Below, in pieces: positions 17,801 to 24,959 of a DNA stretch of 41,952 nucleotides. A program made the position numbers and the translations under genes. The DNA comes from Tissierellia bacterium (GTDB taxonomy: Bacteria; Bacillota; Clostridia; Tissierellales; Tepidimicrobiaceae): positions 1 to 41,952 of the forward strand of contig JAAYEU010000035.1 of assembly GCA_012728595.1 (NCBI GenBank), written 5' to 3'. The number at the start of each line of letters is the position of its first letter. Within the stretch, counting starts at the first letter, position 1. The notes under the pieces are model-generated. The model ran no database searches. It saw only the letters and a program-made list of their open reading frames with translations, and was not told the DNA's origin.

Positions 17801-17888
17801 CTTCTATTAAATAATTTATAGCCTTCTTAAACAATTCTTCTTTTTTATAGTTGTTATAAAGGCCCAAGTAGACTATTCTATCTACCAT
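14802..17888 (-). CDS. addB: AddB: ATP-dependent nuclease subunit B
   Basis: 1028 aa, somewhat shorter than B. subtilis AddB (about 1166). The N-terminal helicase-like region has lost Walker A (YYILPNGILLEDYRQR where GxGKT would be), as expected for AddB, which recognises Chi rather than unwinding. Remnant motifs include ILTPVTARGKKYRIVFITGLSQGNYP. The C-terminal nuclease has GQVNHQVL, GVIDRID and YIIIDYKNSS, flanked by the four Fe-S cysteines: YGRCPYYF and, near the end, CSSYCIYRQIC. It lies 10 nt downstream of the ROK kinase gene (RBS TAGGAGGAG overlapping that stop) and overlaps addA. Strong call from neighbours and the nuclease/Fe-S pattern. Confidence 0.93.
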   Translation of the reverse strand: MVDRIVYLGLYNNYKKEELFKKAINYLIEGRGDRFYYILPNGILLEDYRQRMIEEVGGAFDINLFTFDDIVDRLLEDRFYTLVDSNAKEIILYQIVNRLMEEGKLNYYRSISSKKGFISSLIYIIGQIKRSLISVEDYFESCPKEPFFTEIGLIYEEYERQLSFHNLIDREGSFFKALSLLREDNSFFNGLDYIIIDGFFDFRPQELELLKEISKTNCPIFINMPFNRKNNFNTLIETLGLLEKLGYRVEKEERGGLSYYEELANHIFSGGTKKLEPNSNTYLIKAANTHLELKKIAELIKRHKLEGISLKDMAIVLVDSADYKDRLFQVFKEEGIPTSLNKEIKLIELPLIRELLHILQLKENTKESIINRIKSSYFNLINIEDREAIEYHLRKIPFKSIEELIKDLSFNPTPYDSEIEALLLSLEEEFNMIPHKASIKDYTTILMNFLEGYEIEEKIFNICEQIKDYQLFHRDMSALNKLRDILNRVSKLYHIIQDEISYKDYINLLSSYFEKESIVEVLGNFNGVNILTPVTARGKKYRIVFITGLSQGNYPNLMEENFFFREENYHTLKDMGLDVKNYYEKLDKEAILFSTAIASCKEKLYLSYSENATEDEKDIPSIFLDELLNSINGKDVKEKLNLIEVDMDYIIKEEADQLTTRRELYQYLLETYTLNSNEEEQIPIYGCIEEDILLEIDERIKCEAERDKREFNQYSGNIEDEYIAEDIRNIHKKKVYSISYLESYGRCPYYFLLNNLLNVEEMERQFQDFTPLDRGQVNHQVLKEYYNAYQEEIRAHIMGEKDFNPEETYDFIVSKIRDNMNLLNIDLDSKLWQLRIENNASRILEFIQSDLNRLSRMKKKIVPVGYEISFGRTKPFQIEIDGMKIPFAGVIDRIDKYVDEDKYIIIDYKNSSSNIRDIGHMKAGLSLQLPIYIMSQERQVVAAFYGIISTGEFQAKLGHVDEKNLISKTNRGALTEEELEELLNTTKQHIKFFIESILAGNFSVNPLECSSYCIYRQICRYKQTWEVE

Positions 17889-17898
17889 TTTACTCCTC

Positions 17899-18795
17899 CT
17901 AAATATTATCTAAAGCTATTTTAGCAGCCCCAATCATTCCTGCATTATTTAAAAATTGGGCAGGCAAAATCTCCGTCCCCTTGGGGCTATTGCAATTCTT
18001 ATTATAATAATCAATTACCCTATCCCACCAAACTTCCCTAGAGTTAATGACTCCTCCCCCTATTATGATGGCTTCCGGATCGAATATATTCTTTATGGAT
18101 ATCAGATAAATACCTAAATCGCCTATGAATCTATCGATAGCCTCCTTGGCCTTTTCATCTAGCTGATAGTTACTAAAAATCATCTCTCCCTTAAGCCTTT
18201 GGCCTGATAGCTCAAGATAGTTCTTTTCAATGGCCCTTCCAGCCAAGTATTGTTCAGCACAGCCCTTCTGCCCGCAGCCACATTCCCTGCCATGGGGATA
18301 TAGTATAATATGGCCTAGTTCGGCTCCCTGATAATTTTTCCCATGCCAAATTCCCGACTCCCTGGTAAAGATGGCTCCTCCAACTCCTGTCCCCAAGGTT
18401 ATCATGATGAAGCTGTCTAAATTTTTCCCTGCACCTAGCCAGCTTTCACAGATAGCAGCCACATTGGCATCATTTTCTATGAAGATTGGAATATCCCTAA
18501 ATTCTTTAGACAATTCCCCCCTAATATTGGTACCAGCCCAACCGCTTATATTCCCGCCTACTTCTAATACTTGTCCCCTTTCGGTATGAATAAAACCCGG
18601 TGAGCCCAAGCCAATGCCAACTACTCCTTCCTCCAACAGTTCATCTATCACTTCCTTAATATTGTGAAGGACTTGCTCCCTACCGCCAGAAGAACCTGTT
18701 GGCCTCATACTCCTTTTTAATATATTGCCTTCTTGGTCAATTAATCCTCCATAGATGCTGGTTCCACCTAAATCTATCCCTATAACTTTTTTCAT
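17899..18795 (-). CDS. ROK-family sugar kinase (glucokinase or amino-sugar kinase)
   Basis: 298 aa, typical ROK length. ATP-binding motif IGIDLGGTSIYGGLID, catalytic Asp in FIENDANVAAICE, TLGTGVGGAI, and the zinc motif GHIILYPHGRECGCGQKGCAEQYLAG with one His and three Cys ligands. ROK kinases phosphorylate glucose, N-acetylglucosamine, N-acetylmannosamine or related sugars; the ExGH-type substrate loop (GAELGH) does not decide. It begins 22 nt after nagZ, which releases GlcNAc/MurNAc residues from wall fragments, so an N-acetylglucosamine kinase role in wall recycling is a good contextual guess. RBS AGGAGGG precedes the ATG. Confidence 0.9.
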   Translation of the reverse strand: MKKVIGIDLGGTSIYGGLIDQEGNILKRSMRPTGSSGGREQVLHNIKEVIDELLEEGVVGIGLGSPGFIHTERGQVLEVGGNISGWAGTNIRGELSKEFRDIPIFIENDANVAAICESWLGAGKNLDSFIMITLGTGVGGAIFTRESGIWHGKNYQGAELGHIILYPHGRECGCGQKGCAEQYLAGRAIEKNYLELSGQRLKGEMIFSNYQLDEKAKEAIDRFIGDLGIYLISIKNIFDPEAIIIGGGVINSREVWWDRVIDYYNKNCNSPKGTEILPAQFLNNAGMIGAAKIALDNI

Positions 18796-18817
18796 CTTTA
18801 TTCCCTCCTATATCATT

Positions 18818-20074
18818 CTAAGGATTAACCTTCTTATCTATCCTATCCAGCAATTTCTTGCTTTTAGAGTTTAATAGTTCTAAATCAATTTTATCTATGA
18901 TATTGTCTTCAAATCCATACTTTTTCTTTGTTTTAATAATTCTATATGTTTTTTCATCTATTTCTTCTTCTGTAAGCCTCCCCTCTAATATTTCTTCCTT
19001 AATCCTTTCAATTACCTTCAAATGGTTTTCATAGCCATGGCATATTAATAGTACATCACCACCAGCCTTTAAAAATTTAACTGCTGCCTCTTCTATGCTA
19101 AGGTTTTCAACAATGGCTCCCATGGTCATATCGTCTGAAAAAATCAATCCTTCAAATCCTAATTCATTCCTTAACAAACCCTCTATAATTTTATTCGATA
19201 AGGTAGAAGGATATTCACTATCTAGCTTTGGAAATAGGATGTGGGCAACCATTATGCCGTCTACTCCCTTTTTTATGGCCTCCTTAAAGGGAGTAAGCTC
19301 TAATTCCTTCAATTCATCCAATTCCTTTTCTATAATGGGAAGCTCTATATGGGAGTCTATGTGGGTGTCTCCGTGGCCTGGGAAGTGCTTGACTACCGCT
19401 AATATGCCTTCTTCCTTTATCCCTTCCATTACCCTTAAACCATGGGTTATGACTTTAGATTTATCTGAACCAAAAGCCCTATCCCCTATAACTGGATTAT
19501 TGGGATTGGAATTTACATCTAGAACTGGGGCAAAGTTCACATTAAAGCCCAAGGCCTTTACCCTCTTTCCTATTATTGTACCATATTCAAGGGAAATGGC
19601 TTTATCTCCCCTTCTTCATACCTTCTCAGCTGGGGGCAATTTTGTAAAGGAATTGGGTAGCCTTGATACCCTGCCCCCTTCTTCATCTATGGATAAGAAA
19701 AGGGGTATGGGGTTTTGTGAGTTAAGGCTTTTTAGAGAATTTAGAAGGCTTAAGGCTTGTTCCTCATCTACTATATTATGCTTAAATAAGATGAATCCTC
19801 CTATTTTATAATCCTTAACCATCCTTTCAATATGTTCATCTACTTTAGGTCCATCTAAGCCTATGATTAACAATTGACCTATTTTCTCATCTAGGGTCAT
19901 ATTATCTATCATCTTTTTGATATCATCCAGCTCTTCTTCCTCCACTAAATGCTCCTCATCTAGCCTTGGAATCTCTTTATTATCCTCATCACCATTATTA
20001 TCTATATTCTTATCAGTCTTTGAACAAGCTGTAATAAGGGTAGCTATAATCAGTAGAAGACAAATCCTTTTCAT
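18818..20074 (-). pseudogene. nagZ: nagZ: lipoprotein beta-N-acetylhexosaminidase (GH3), interrupted by an in-frame TGA
   Basis: A GH3 beta-N-acetylglucosaminidase gene of 418 sense codons plus one internal stop. A lipoprotein signal (lipobox LITAC, Cys17) precedes MTLDEKIGQLLIIG and SIDEEGGRVSRLP. After KLPPAEKV the frame meets TGA (19618-19616, codon 153) and continues in the same frame as RRGDKAISLEYGTIIGKRVKALGFNVNFAPVLDVN. The dyad motif KHFPGHG and nucleophile motif FSDDMTMG are intact downstream. Family members usually have Gly at the stop, and GGA to TGA is a single change. No frameshift or other decay is visible, so this is a recent mutation, a read error or readthrough. I see no RBS for restart; the possible TTG at 19552 has none. 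If functional it would cleave GlcNAc-MurNAc outside the membrane, like B. subtilis NagZ. Confidence 0.88.
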
Positions 20075-20105
20075 ACTTATCCCTTTCTCCTAACATATTA
20101 ATTCA

Positions 20106-20134
20106 ATTTTAATATAGTGTTCCCCCTTTTTCAA
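20106..20134 (-). promoter_or_regulatory. Promoter of the nagZ-ROK-addBA operon
   Basis: Minus strand TTGAAA (20134-20129), a 17-nt spacer and TAAAAT (20111-20106), about 32 bp before the nagZ ATG and downstream of the preceding terminator. Confidence 0.65.
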
Positions 20135-20149
20135 CATTAACTCATTTTT

Positions 20150-20175
20150 AAAACCTGCTTAAGAAAGCAGGTTTT
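20150..20175 (-). terminator. Terminator of the opp-ykfC operon
   Basis: AAAACCTGCTT and AAGCAGGTTTT form an 11-bp stem with a 4-nt loop; its edge coincides with the stop codon of the NlpC/P60 gene. T residues inside the 3' arm end the structure. Confidence 0.75.
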
Positions 20176-20987
20176 TAAAATAAAGTGGCTATTTCCTTAA
20201 CGTCTGCTAAATCCTCCCTATAGTCGTCATGGTCTGGATTTAGACTGTTTAGTACCACACCTCCTGATGCTCCCGTTGAATGGATGTACCTACCACCGCC
20301 AATATAGATGGCTACATGCCCAGGCCAATATAGTAGATCAGCTTTTTTAATCTCATCCATGCTAATTCTCTTCATATTGAACTCCTCTTTGATTTGGGAG
20401 TCCCTAAAAATTACTATCCCATTAATTAAATAGGATACGGATGCTAAGCCTGAACAGTCGATGCCTAGAGGGGTCTTTCCGCCCCATCTGTACTGGGTGC
20501 CTAAGTAGCTTAAGGCTGTTTCTACCACCCTTTGGCGGAATAATTCCTCATCTATTTCACTTCCAGGCCTAATCCTTTCCCCTATAAACTCCTTTCTAAC
20601 CCATCCCTTTTCTTGGTTAGGAAATGCAACTTCTACCCAATCTTTTTCTTCCTTGCCAGTCAGTTTTATTACTGCCCCCCTAGTTAAGAGCTTGATGCTA
20701 TAGCTCTGATATCTTGGCTCCTTCATCACATCTACAATACCCCAAGTTATTATGTGATCTGCCTCCTCATCCCACTTCTTGGCCAGCTGACTATCTATTA
20801 ATAGATAGTCCCCATGGATATACCCTCTATATCTATAGTCGGTTTCTACATAATACCAGTTATCCTTTTCTTCCCTTAATATGGTTACCAACCTTCCAAA
20901 GATGGATTCATCAGCTGCTTCCTTGTCAAAGCCCATTTCCTGCTTTAAGGGACCTATAGTATCGGTTATAACTGCTAGTTTATCCAT
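20175..20987 (-). CDS. Cytoplasmic NlpC/P60 endopeptidase with SH3b domains, YkfC type
   Basis: 270 aa without signal peptide, so it should act in the cytoplasm. Two bacterial SH3-like segments (about 1-65 and 80-140) precede an NlpC/P60 domain with the catalytic triad Cys178 (GIDCSGL), His224 ([10 protein letters not shown]) and His236 (YIHSTG). This is the architecture of B. subtilis YkfC, a gamma-D-glutamyl-L-amino acid endopeptidase (dipeptidyl-peptidase VI) that cuts imported murein tripeptide into L-Ala-D-Glu and a diamino acid. Its ATG overlaps the end of oppF by 8 bases, coupling it to the peptide importer. The product would be the substrate of the epimerase encoded at 29007. RBS GGTGGAGGG lies upstream. 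Confidence 0.92.
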   Translation of the reverse strand: MDKLAVITDTIGPLKQEMGFDKEAADESIFGRLVTILREEKDNWYYVETDYRYRGYIHGDYLLIDSQLAKKWDEEADHIITWGIVDVMKEPRYQSYSIKLLTRGAVIKLTGKEEKDWVEVAFPNQEKGWVRKEFIGERIRPGSEIDEELFRQRVVETALSYLGTQYRWGGKTPLGIDCSGLASVSYLINGIVIFRDSQIKEEFNMKRISMDEIKKADLLYWPGHVAIYIGGGRYIHSTGASGGVVLNSLNPDHDDYREDLADVKEIATLF

Positions 20988-21948
20988 TTAATCCCTCCAC
21001 CTTTCCTTTTTCTAATCTCTTTTTATACTCCTCTATTTCTTCATCATTAGCTAGAACGAAATGTTCTGGTTCTATTTCCACCCACCTTGGTGGGTCCTTT
21101 TCATAATTGTGGCAGCTTGGGTCATAGACCTCCAATAACTTTTGCTTCTCCAAGATTGGATCTGGTATGGGTATGGCTGAAAGTAGTGCTCTGGTATAGG
21201 GGTGTAGTGGGTTATTAAATAGTTTTTCCGTTTCTGCTAATTCTACTATTTTCCCCTTATGTATTACTGCTAATCTATCGGTAATAAAGCGAACTACCGA
21301 CAAGTCGTGGGCTATGAATAGGTAGGTCAGTCCCTTTTCCCTTTGAAGTTTAGAAAGTAAATTTAAAACCTGAGCCCGGATAGAAACGTCTAAGGCAGAA
21401 ATGGGCTCATCTGCAATTATAAATTCTGGCTCCATTATTAGGGCTCTAGCAATTCCAATCCTCTGCCTTTGTCCCCCTGAGAATTCATGGGGAAAACGGC
21501 TAGCAAATTCAGGCAATAAACCAACGTCTAACAAGGCTTTTTCAACTTTTGTCTTCCTATCTTCTTCATCCTTATAGTTTTTAATATTATATAAGCCTTC
21601 GGAAACTATATAATCCACCTTTGCCCTTTCATTTAAGGATGCCATTGGGTCTTGGAATATCATTTGGATTTTTCTGGTCAATTCCTTGTCCAGTTCCTTG
21701 CTAATTTTTCCATTTATCCTCTGGCCCTTAAATAATATGTCCCCACCAGCAGTTTCCACCAGCCTACAGATGGCCCTTCCTATAGTGGTCTTCCCTGAGC
21801 CCGATTCCCCTACCAGCCCAAAGGTTTCCCCCTTGTAGATGTGAAAACTTACATCATCTACTGCCACAAATTTATCCTTTCTTTTCTTTCCAAATTCCAC
21901 CCGTAAATTTTTGACTTCCAGTATAACTTCTTTATTCGGATCTTTCAT
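20980..21948 (-). CDS. oppF: Oligopeptide ABC transporter ATPase, OppF/AmiF type
   Basis: 322 aa ATPase with Walker [10 protein letters not shown]-loop [10 protein letters not shown], signature [15 protein letters not shown], Walker [13 protein letters not shown] and the OppF C-terminal extension after [16 protein letters not shown]. The tail ([24 protein letters not shown]) is that of the Gram-positive AmiF/OppF subfamily, which lacks the Fe-S cysteines of some relatives. It forms the ATPase pair with OppD. Its ATG overlaps the oppD end by 17 bases. Confidence 0.95.
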   Translation of the reverse strand: MKDPNKEVILEVKNLRVEFGKKRKDKFVAVDDVSFHIYKGETFGLVGESGSGKTTIGRAICRLVETAGGDILFKGQRINGKISKELDKELTRKIQMIFQDPMASLNERAKVDYIVSEGLYNIKNYKDEEDRKTKVEKALLDVGLLPEFASRFPHEFSGGQRQRIGIARALIMEPEFIIADEPISALDVSIRAQVLNLLSKLQREKGLTYLFIAHDLSVVRFITDRLAVIHKGKIVELAETEKLFNNPLHPYTRALLSAIPIPDPILEKQKLLEVYDPSCHNYEKDPPRWVEIEPEHFVLANDEEIEEYKKRLEKGKVEGLNG

Positions 21949-22990
21949 TTGCTTTCACCTTCCATTTTCTTCGTAGAAATTTTATGGATTCTGGTGGCTC
22001 TACCTTGGGCGCCCTAGGATCTAATAGCCAAGTTTTAGCCTTGTGGGTAGGGCTGACTTCAAAATATGGGGGCCTTTTAATAAAGTCAATCTTTAGGGCT
22101 TTATCATTTCTTGGGGCAAAGGCATCTCCTTTTATTTCATTAAATAGATTGGGCGGAGTACCCTTAATGGAATATAGATCCTGCCCTTTGACTCCCAATT
22201 GGGGCAAGGAGGACAATAAAGCCCAAGTATAGGGATGTTGTGCATTATAAAATACCTCTTCGCTGGTTCCTATTTCTATTATATCCCCTGCATACATTAC
22301 TGCAATCCTATCCGCTACATTTGCTACCACCCCTAAGTCATGGGTAATATATATGATGGTCAAATTGTATTTTTTCTGCAATTCCTTAAGCAGGTTTAAA
22401 ATCTGAGCCTGTATGGTAACATCTAGGGCTGTAGTCGGTTCATCACAGATTAGAATTCTTGGATTACAAGCTACTGCAATGGCTATAACAACCCTCTGCC
22501 TCATACCACCTGAAAATTCATGAGGATACTGATAATACCTTCTTTCTGGGTCCTGTATGCCCACATCATCCAGTATTTCAATTACCTTTTGTTTTGCTTC
22601 TTCTCCTGTAAGGCCCTGATGGAGTACTACGGCTTCCTCCACCTGACTACCTATGGTCCTCAATGGGTTTAGGGAAGTCATAGGTTCTTGAAATACCATG
22701 GCAAATTCTTTGCCCCTGATCTTTATCCAGTCGTCTTCCGTCTTATATTTGGCCAGGTCCTCTCCCTTATATAGGATGCTGCCCGAGTCTATCCATCCAT
22801 TGGCGTCTAATAATCCCATGAAGGTTTTGGTAAAGACCGATTTACCAGCCCCAGACTCCCCTACAATTGCCAAGCTTTCACCTTCATAAAGGTCTAGGGA
22901 AGCTCCTCTAATAGCGGTTAGAATCTTCCCCCTTAAATTAAACTTTACAACTAAATCCTTCACCGATAATATCACATTTGAATTATCCAT
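21932..22990 (-). CDS. oppD: Oligopeptide ABC transporter ATPase, OppD/AmiE type
   Basis: 352 aa ATPase with Walker [20 protein letters not shown], signature [14 protein letters not shown], Walker [17 protein letters not shown], and a C-terminal oligopeptide domain ([15 protein letters not shown]). The extreme C-terminus ([34 protein letters not shown]) matches the AmiE-like subfamily known from Streptococcus and Lactococcus. It sits 12 nt after oppC with RBS AGGAGG. It powers peptide import with OppF. Confidence 0.95.
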   Translation of the reverse strand: MDNSNVILSVKDLVVKFNLRGKILTAIRGASLDLYEGESLAIVGESGAGKSVFTKTFMGLLDANGWIDSGSILYKGEDLAKYKTEDDWIKIRGKEFAMVFQEPMTSLNPLRTIGSQVEEAVVLHQGLTGEEAKQKVIEILDDVGIQDPERRYYQYPHEFSGGMRQRVVIAIAVACNPRILICDEPTTALDVTIQAQILNLLKELQKKYNLTIIYITHDLGVVANVADRIAVMYAGDIIEIGTSEEVFYNAQHPYTWALLSSLPQLGVKGQDLYSIKGTPPNLFNEIKGDAFAPRNDKALKIDFIKRPPYFEVSPTHKAKTWLLDPRAPKVEPPESIKFLRRKWKVKANERSE

Positions 22991-23002
22991 CTAAGCCACC
23001 TC

Positions 23003-23959
23003 CTATACGTGATTTCTTGGATCGGAAGCATCAGCAAATACATTTCCTATTACATAGAAGGATATAGTTATTATGGATAGTACTGTTGCTGGGAATATCA
23101 ATTGATAGCGTAAAGTTGGTACTCCCATCACCCTTCTGCCTTCGTTAATTAAGTTTCCTAAGGATGGAATGCTTATAGGAAGGCCTAGTCCTATATAGGT
23201 TAGGAATACTTCATAGCCTATGGCAGCCGGAATGGCTAAGGCCATTCTTAACATTATTACGGAAACCAGATAGGGCAGGAGGTTTTTGGTGATAATCCTT
23301 CTGGTAGGAGTCCCCAAACATCTGGATGCTAGATTATACTCCCTATCCCTGATGATAACTATTAAATTCCTTACGAAACGGGCCATATTTAACCAACCTG
23401 TCATACACATGGCAAATATCATAGTAAATACGCTGGGTTTCATTATGTAGGTTAAAAGAATCAATAGTATAGTGGTTGGAATATTATTGAGGACGTTGTA
23501 TATTCCTGTAATAGTAGATTCTAACCTTCTAACGTAACCCCATAGGGCTCCAACTATAATACCTATTATGGCCTCCCAAAGGCCTACAAAAAATCCTATC
23601 AACAAGGATGTCCTAGTACCACTCCAGATCCGAGCCCATAAATCCTGACCAATGGAGTTGGTTCCAAACCAGAATTCCTTATCTGGTGGATGGTTTCTTA
23701 ACTGCATGCCAGTATTTTCATCTATATGAATCTCAGTGGGAGATTTTTGTCCTGGTAAAAAGGGTTGAATCATGGTAAAGGCTAATAATCCTATCATCAA
23801 GAAGAGAAGAAATACTGCTACTCTGTTCTTCATAAACACTTGGATTGTGGACCTCCAGTAGGAATAATTGGAGTATCCAGTCATTTCGGCTTGTTGCTCG
23901 TCATAGGTGGCAAATTCAAATAATGATTCATCTATGGATTTATCTATGGAGTTAGCCAT
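23003..23959 (-). CDS. oppC: Oligopeptide ABC transporter permease, OppC/AmiD type
   Basis: 318 aa integral membrane permease. It has the N-terminal OppC helix after SYWRSTIQVFMKNRVAV, the motif FWFGTNSIGQDLWARIWSGTRTSL that marks DppC/OppC proteins, and the EAA-type loop GTPTRRIITKNLLPYLVS that contacts the ATPases. About six membrane spans are visible. It starts at the last base of oppB, so translation is coupled. Confidence 0.95.
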   Translation of the reverse strand: MANSIDKSIDESLFEFATYDEQQAEMTGYSNYSYWRSTIQVFMKNRVAVFLLFLMIGLLAFTMIQPFLPGQKSPTEIHIDENTGMQLRNHPPDKEFWFGTNSIGQDLWARIWSGTRTSLLIGFFVGLWEAIIGIIVGALWGYVRRLESTITGIYNVLNNIPTTILLILLTYIMKPSVFTMIFAMCMTGWLNMARFVRNLIVIIRDREYNLASRCLGTPTRRIITKNLLPYLVSVIMLRMALAIPAAIGYEVFLTYIGLGLPISIPSLGNLINEGRRVMGVPTLRYQLIFPATVLSIITISFYVIGNVFADASDPRNHV

Positions 23960-24903
23960 TATCTAGCACCTTCCTTTCTGTCCAGCTTAATTCGTGGGTC
24001 TAGACTAGCCATCAGGATATCTCCTAAAAATAGCCCGATAATACCTATGGAAGAATAGATGAGTACCAAGGCTTGAACTAGGGTATTATCCTGCCTTTGA
24101 ATGGCATCAACTAAAAGTCCTCCCATTCCCGGAATGGAATATAGGGATTCTATATATATAGACCCCGATACGGTATATAGAAGGGAGGTTGGAAGATACT
24201 GAACCATTGGAACGATAGCATTTTTTAATACATGCCTTACCATTATGCTTTTTTCCCTCAATCCCTTAGCCCTTGCCAGCTTAACATAATCCTTATTTAG
24301 TTCATCCACCATATAGCGTCTCATCCACATGGCATAGGAGGCCGTTCCTCCTAAAGACATGGATATGGCTGGCAGTATCCAGCTTGATGGCCTATCGGGG
24401 TTATATAAAATTGGCAGTTTAAAGATATCCGTCACATATAGCTGTAGTAATAGGTAGTAAACTGCGGCTGGAACTGCATTTATAAATACTATATAACCCG
24501 TTCCCAGCTTGTCCCACAGCTGGTTTTTACTTCTAGCCATTAATATTCCCAAGGGTATACCAACTACTAAGGAGATTGCCATGGCAGCAACCCCGAACTT
24601 AACGGAATAGGGGATCTTAGATTTTAATATTTCAGCAATAGCCACCTTGGGCCTGTAGATTATAGACTCTCCCAAATCTCCTTTAAAAAGATCTGAGTAG
24701 AAGTTTTTCAATTGGATATGTATAGGATCTCTTAACCCCATACTAGCCAGTATTGCTTCTCTCTGTGCTTCGTCTAGTTTCTCATATCCTTCCCCAAAAT
24801 AGCCTTCTTCCGGCATAAGTCTCATGAGAAGAAATACTATGGTTACTACCAGAAATAATGTTACTACAGATTGAAGTAGTCTTTTTGCCGAATATTTTAG
24901 CAT
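23959..24903 (-). CDS. oppB: Oligopeptide ABC transporter permease, OppB type
   Basis: 314 aa from the ATG at 24903, chosen because GGAGGAGGAG lies directly upstream; an in-frame codon 11 positions earlier falls inside a stable hairpin and has no RBS. The sequence opens MLKYSAKRLLQSVVTLFLVV, the standard OppB/DppB first helix, and contains the EAA loop DYVKLARAKGLREKSIMVRHVLKNAIVPMV and SIPGMGGLLVDAI. It forms the peptide channel with OppC. Confidence 0.94.
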   Translation of the reverse strand: MLKYSAKRLLQSVVTLFLVVTIVFLLMRLMPEEGYFGEGYEKLDEAQREAILASMGLRDPIHIQLKNFYSDLFKGDLGESIIYRPKVAIAEILKSKIPYSVKFGVAAMAISLVVGIPLGILMARSKNQLWDKLGTGYIVFINAVPAAVYYLLLQLYVTDIFKLPILYNPDRPSSWILPAISMSLGGTASYAMWMRRYMVDELNKDYVKLARAKGLREKSIMVRHVLKNAIVPMVQYLPTSLLYTVSGSIYIESLYSIPGMGGLLVDAIQRQDNTLVQALVLIYSSIGIIGLFLGDILMASLDPRIKLDRKEGAR

Positions 24904-24924
24904 ACTCCTCCTCCTTCCTAGTTG

Positions 24925-24947
24925 ATAGGCGGCCAAAGGCCGCCTAT
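24925..24947 (-). promoter_or_regulatory. GC-rich intercistronic stem-loop between oppA and oppB
   Basis: ATAGGCGGCC and GGCCGCCTAT are perfectly inverted around AAA, a 10-bp very stable stem in AT-rich DNA. No T-run follows on either strand, so it is not a standard terminator. It lies 13 nt after the oppA stop and ends 21 nt before the oppB ATG. It probably protects the oppA message from 3' decay and lowers permease expression relative to the binding protein. Confidence 0.75.
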
Positions 24948-24959
24948 AACAAATATTAT

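Noticed and set aside
19553-19615. Frameshift between the two nagZ halves
   Set aside because: The two open segments are in the same reading frame (their starts differ by a multiple of three), so one stop codon, not an indel, separates them.
19560-19640. Selenocysteine or recoded glycine at the nagZ TGA
   Set aside because: Family members have Gly, not Cys, at this site and I see no convincing bacterial SECIS hairpin; a TGA-as-glycine code is excluded because other genes here (for example addB and the histidine kinase) end in TGA.
18371-19811. Plus-strand open frames across nagZ and the ROK gene, the longest 238 codons
   Set aside because: They are antisense to well-supported GH3 and ROK genes, have serine/leucine-rich shadow composition and no RBS.
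21932-22990. Missing C-terminal cysteines in OppD and OppF as a sign of damage
   Set aside because: The tails match the cysteine-free AmiE/AmiF subfamilies of Gram-positive importers; all ATPase motifs are intact.
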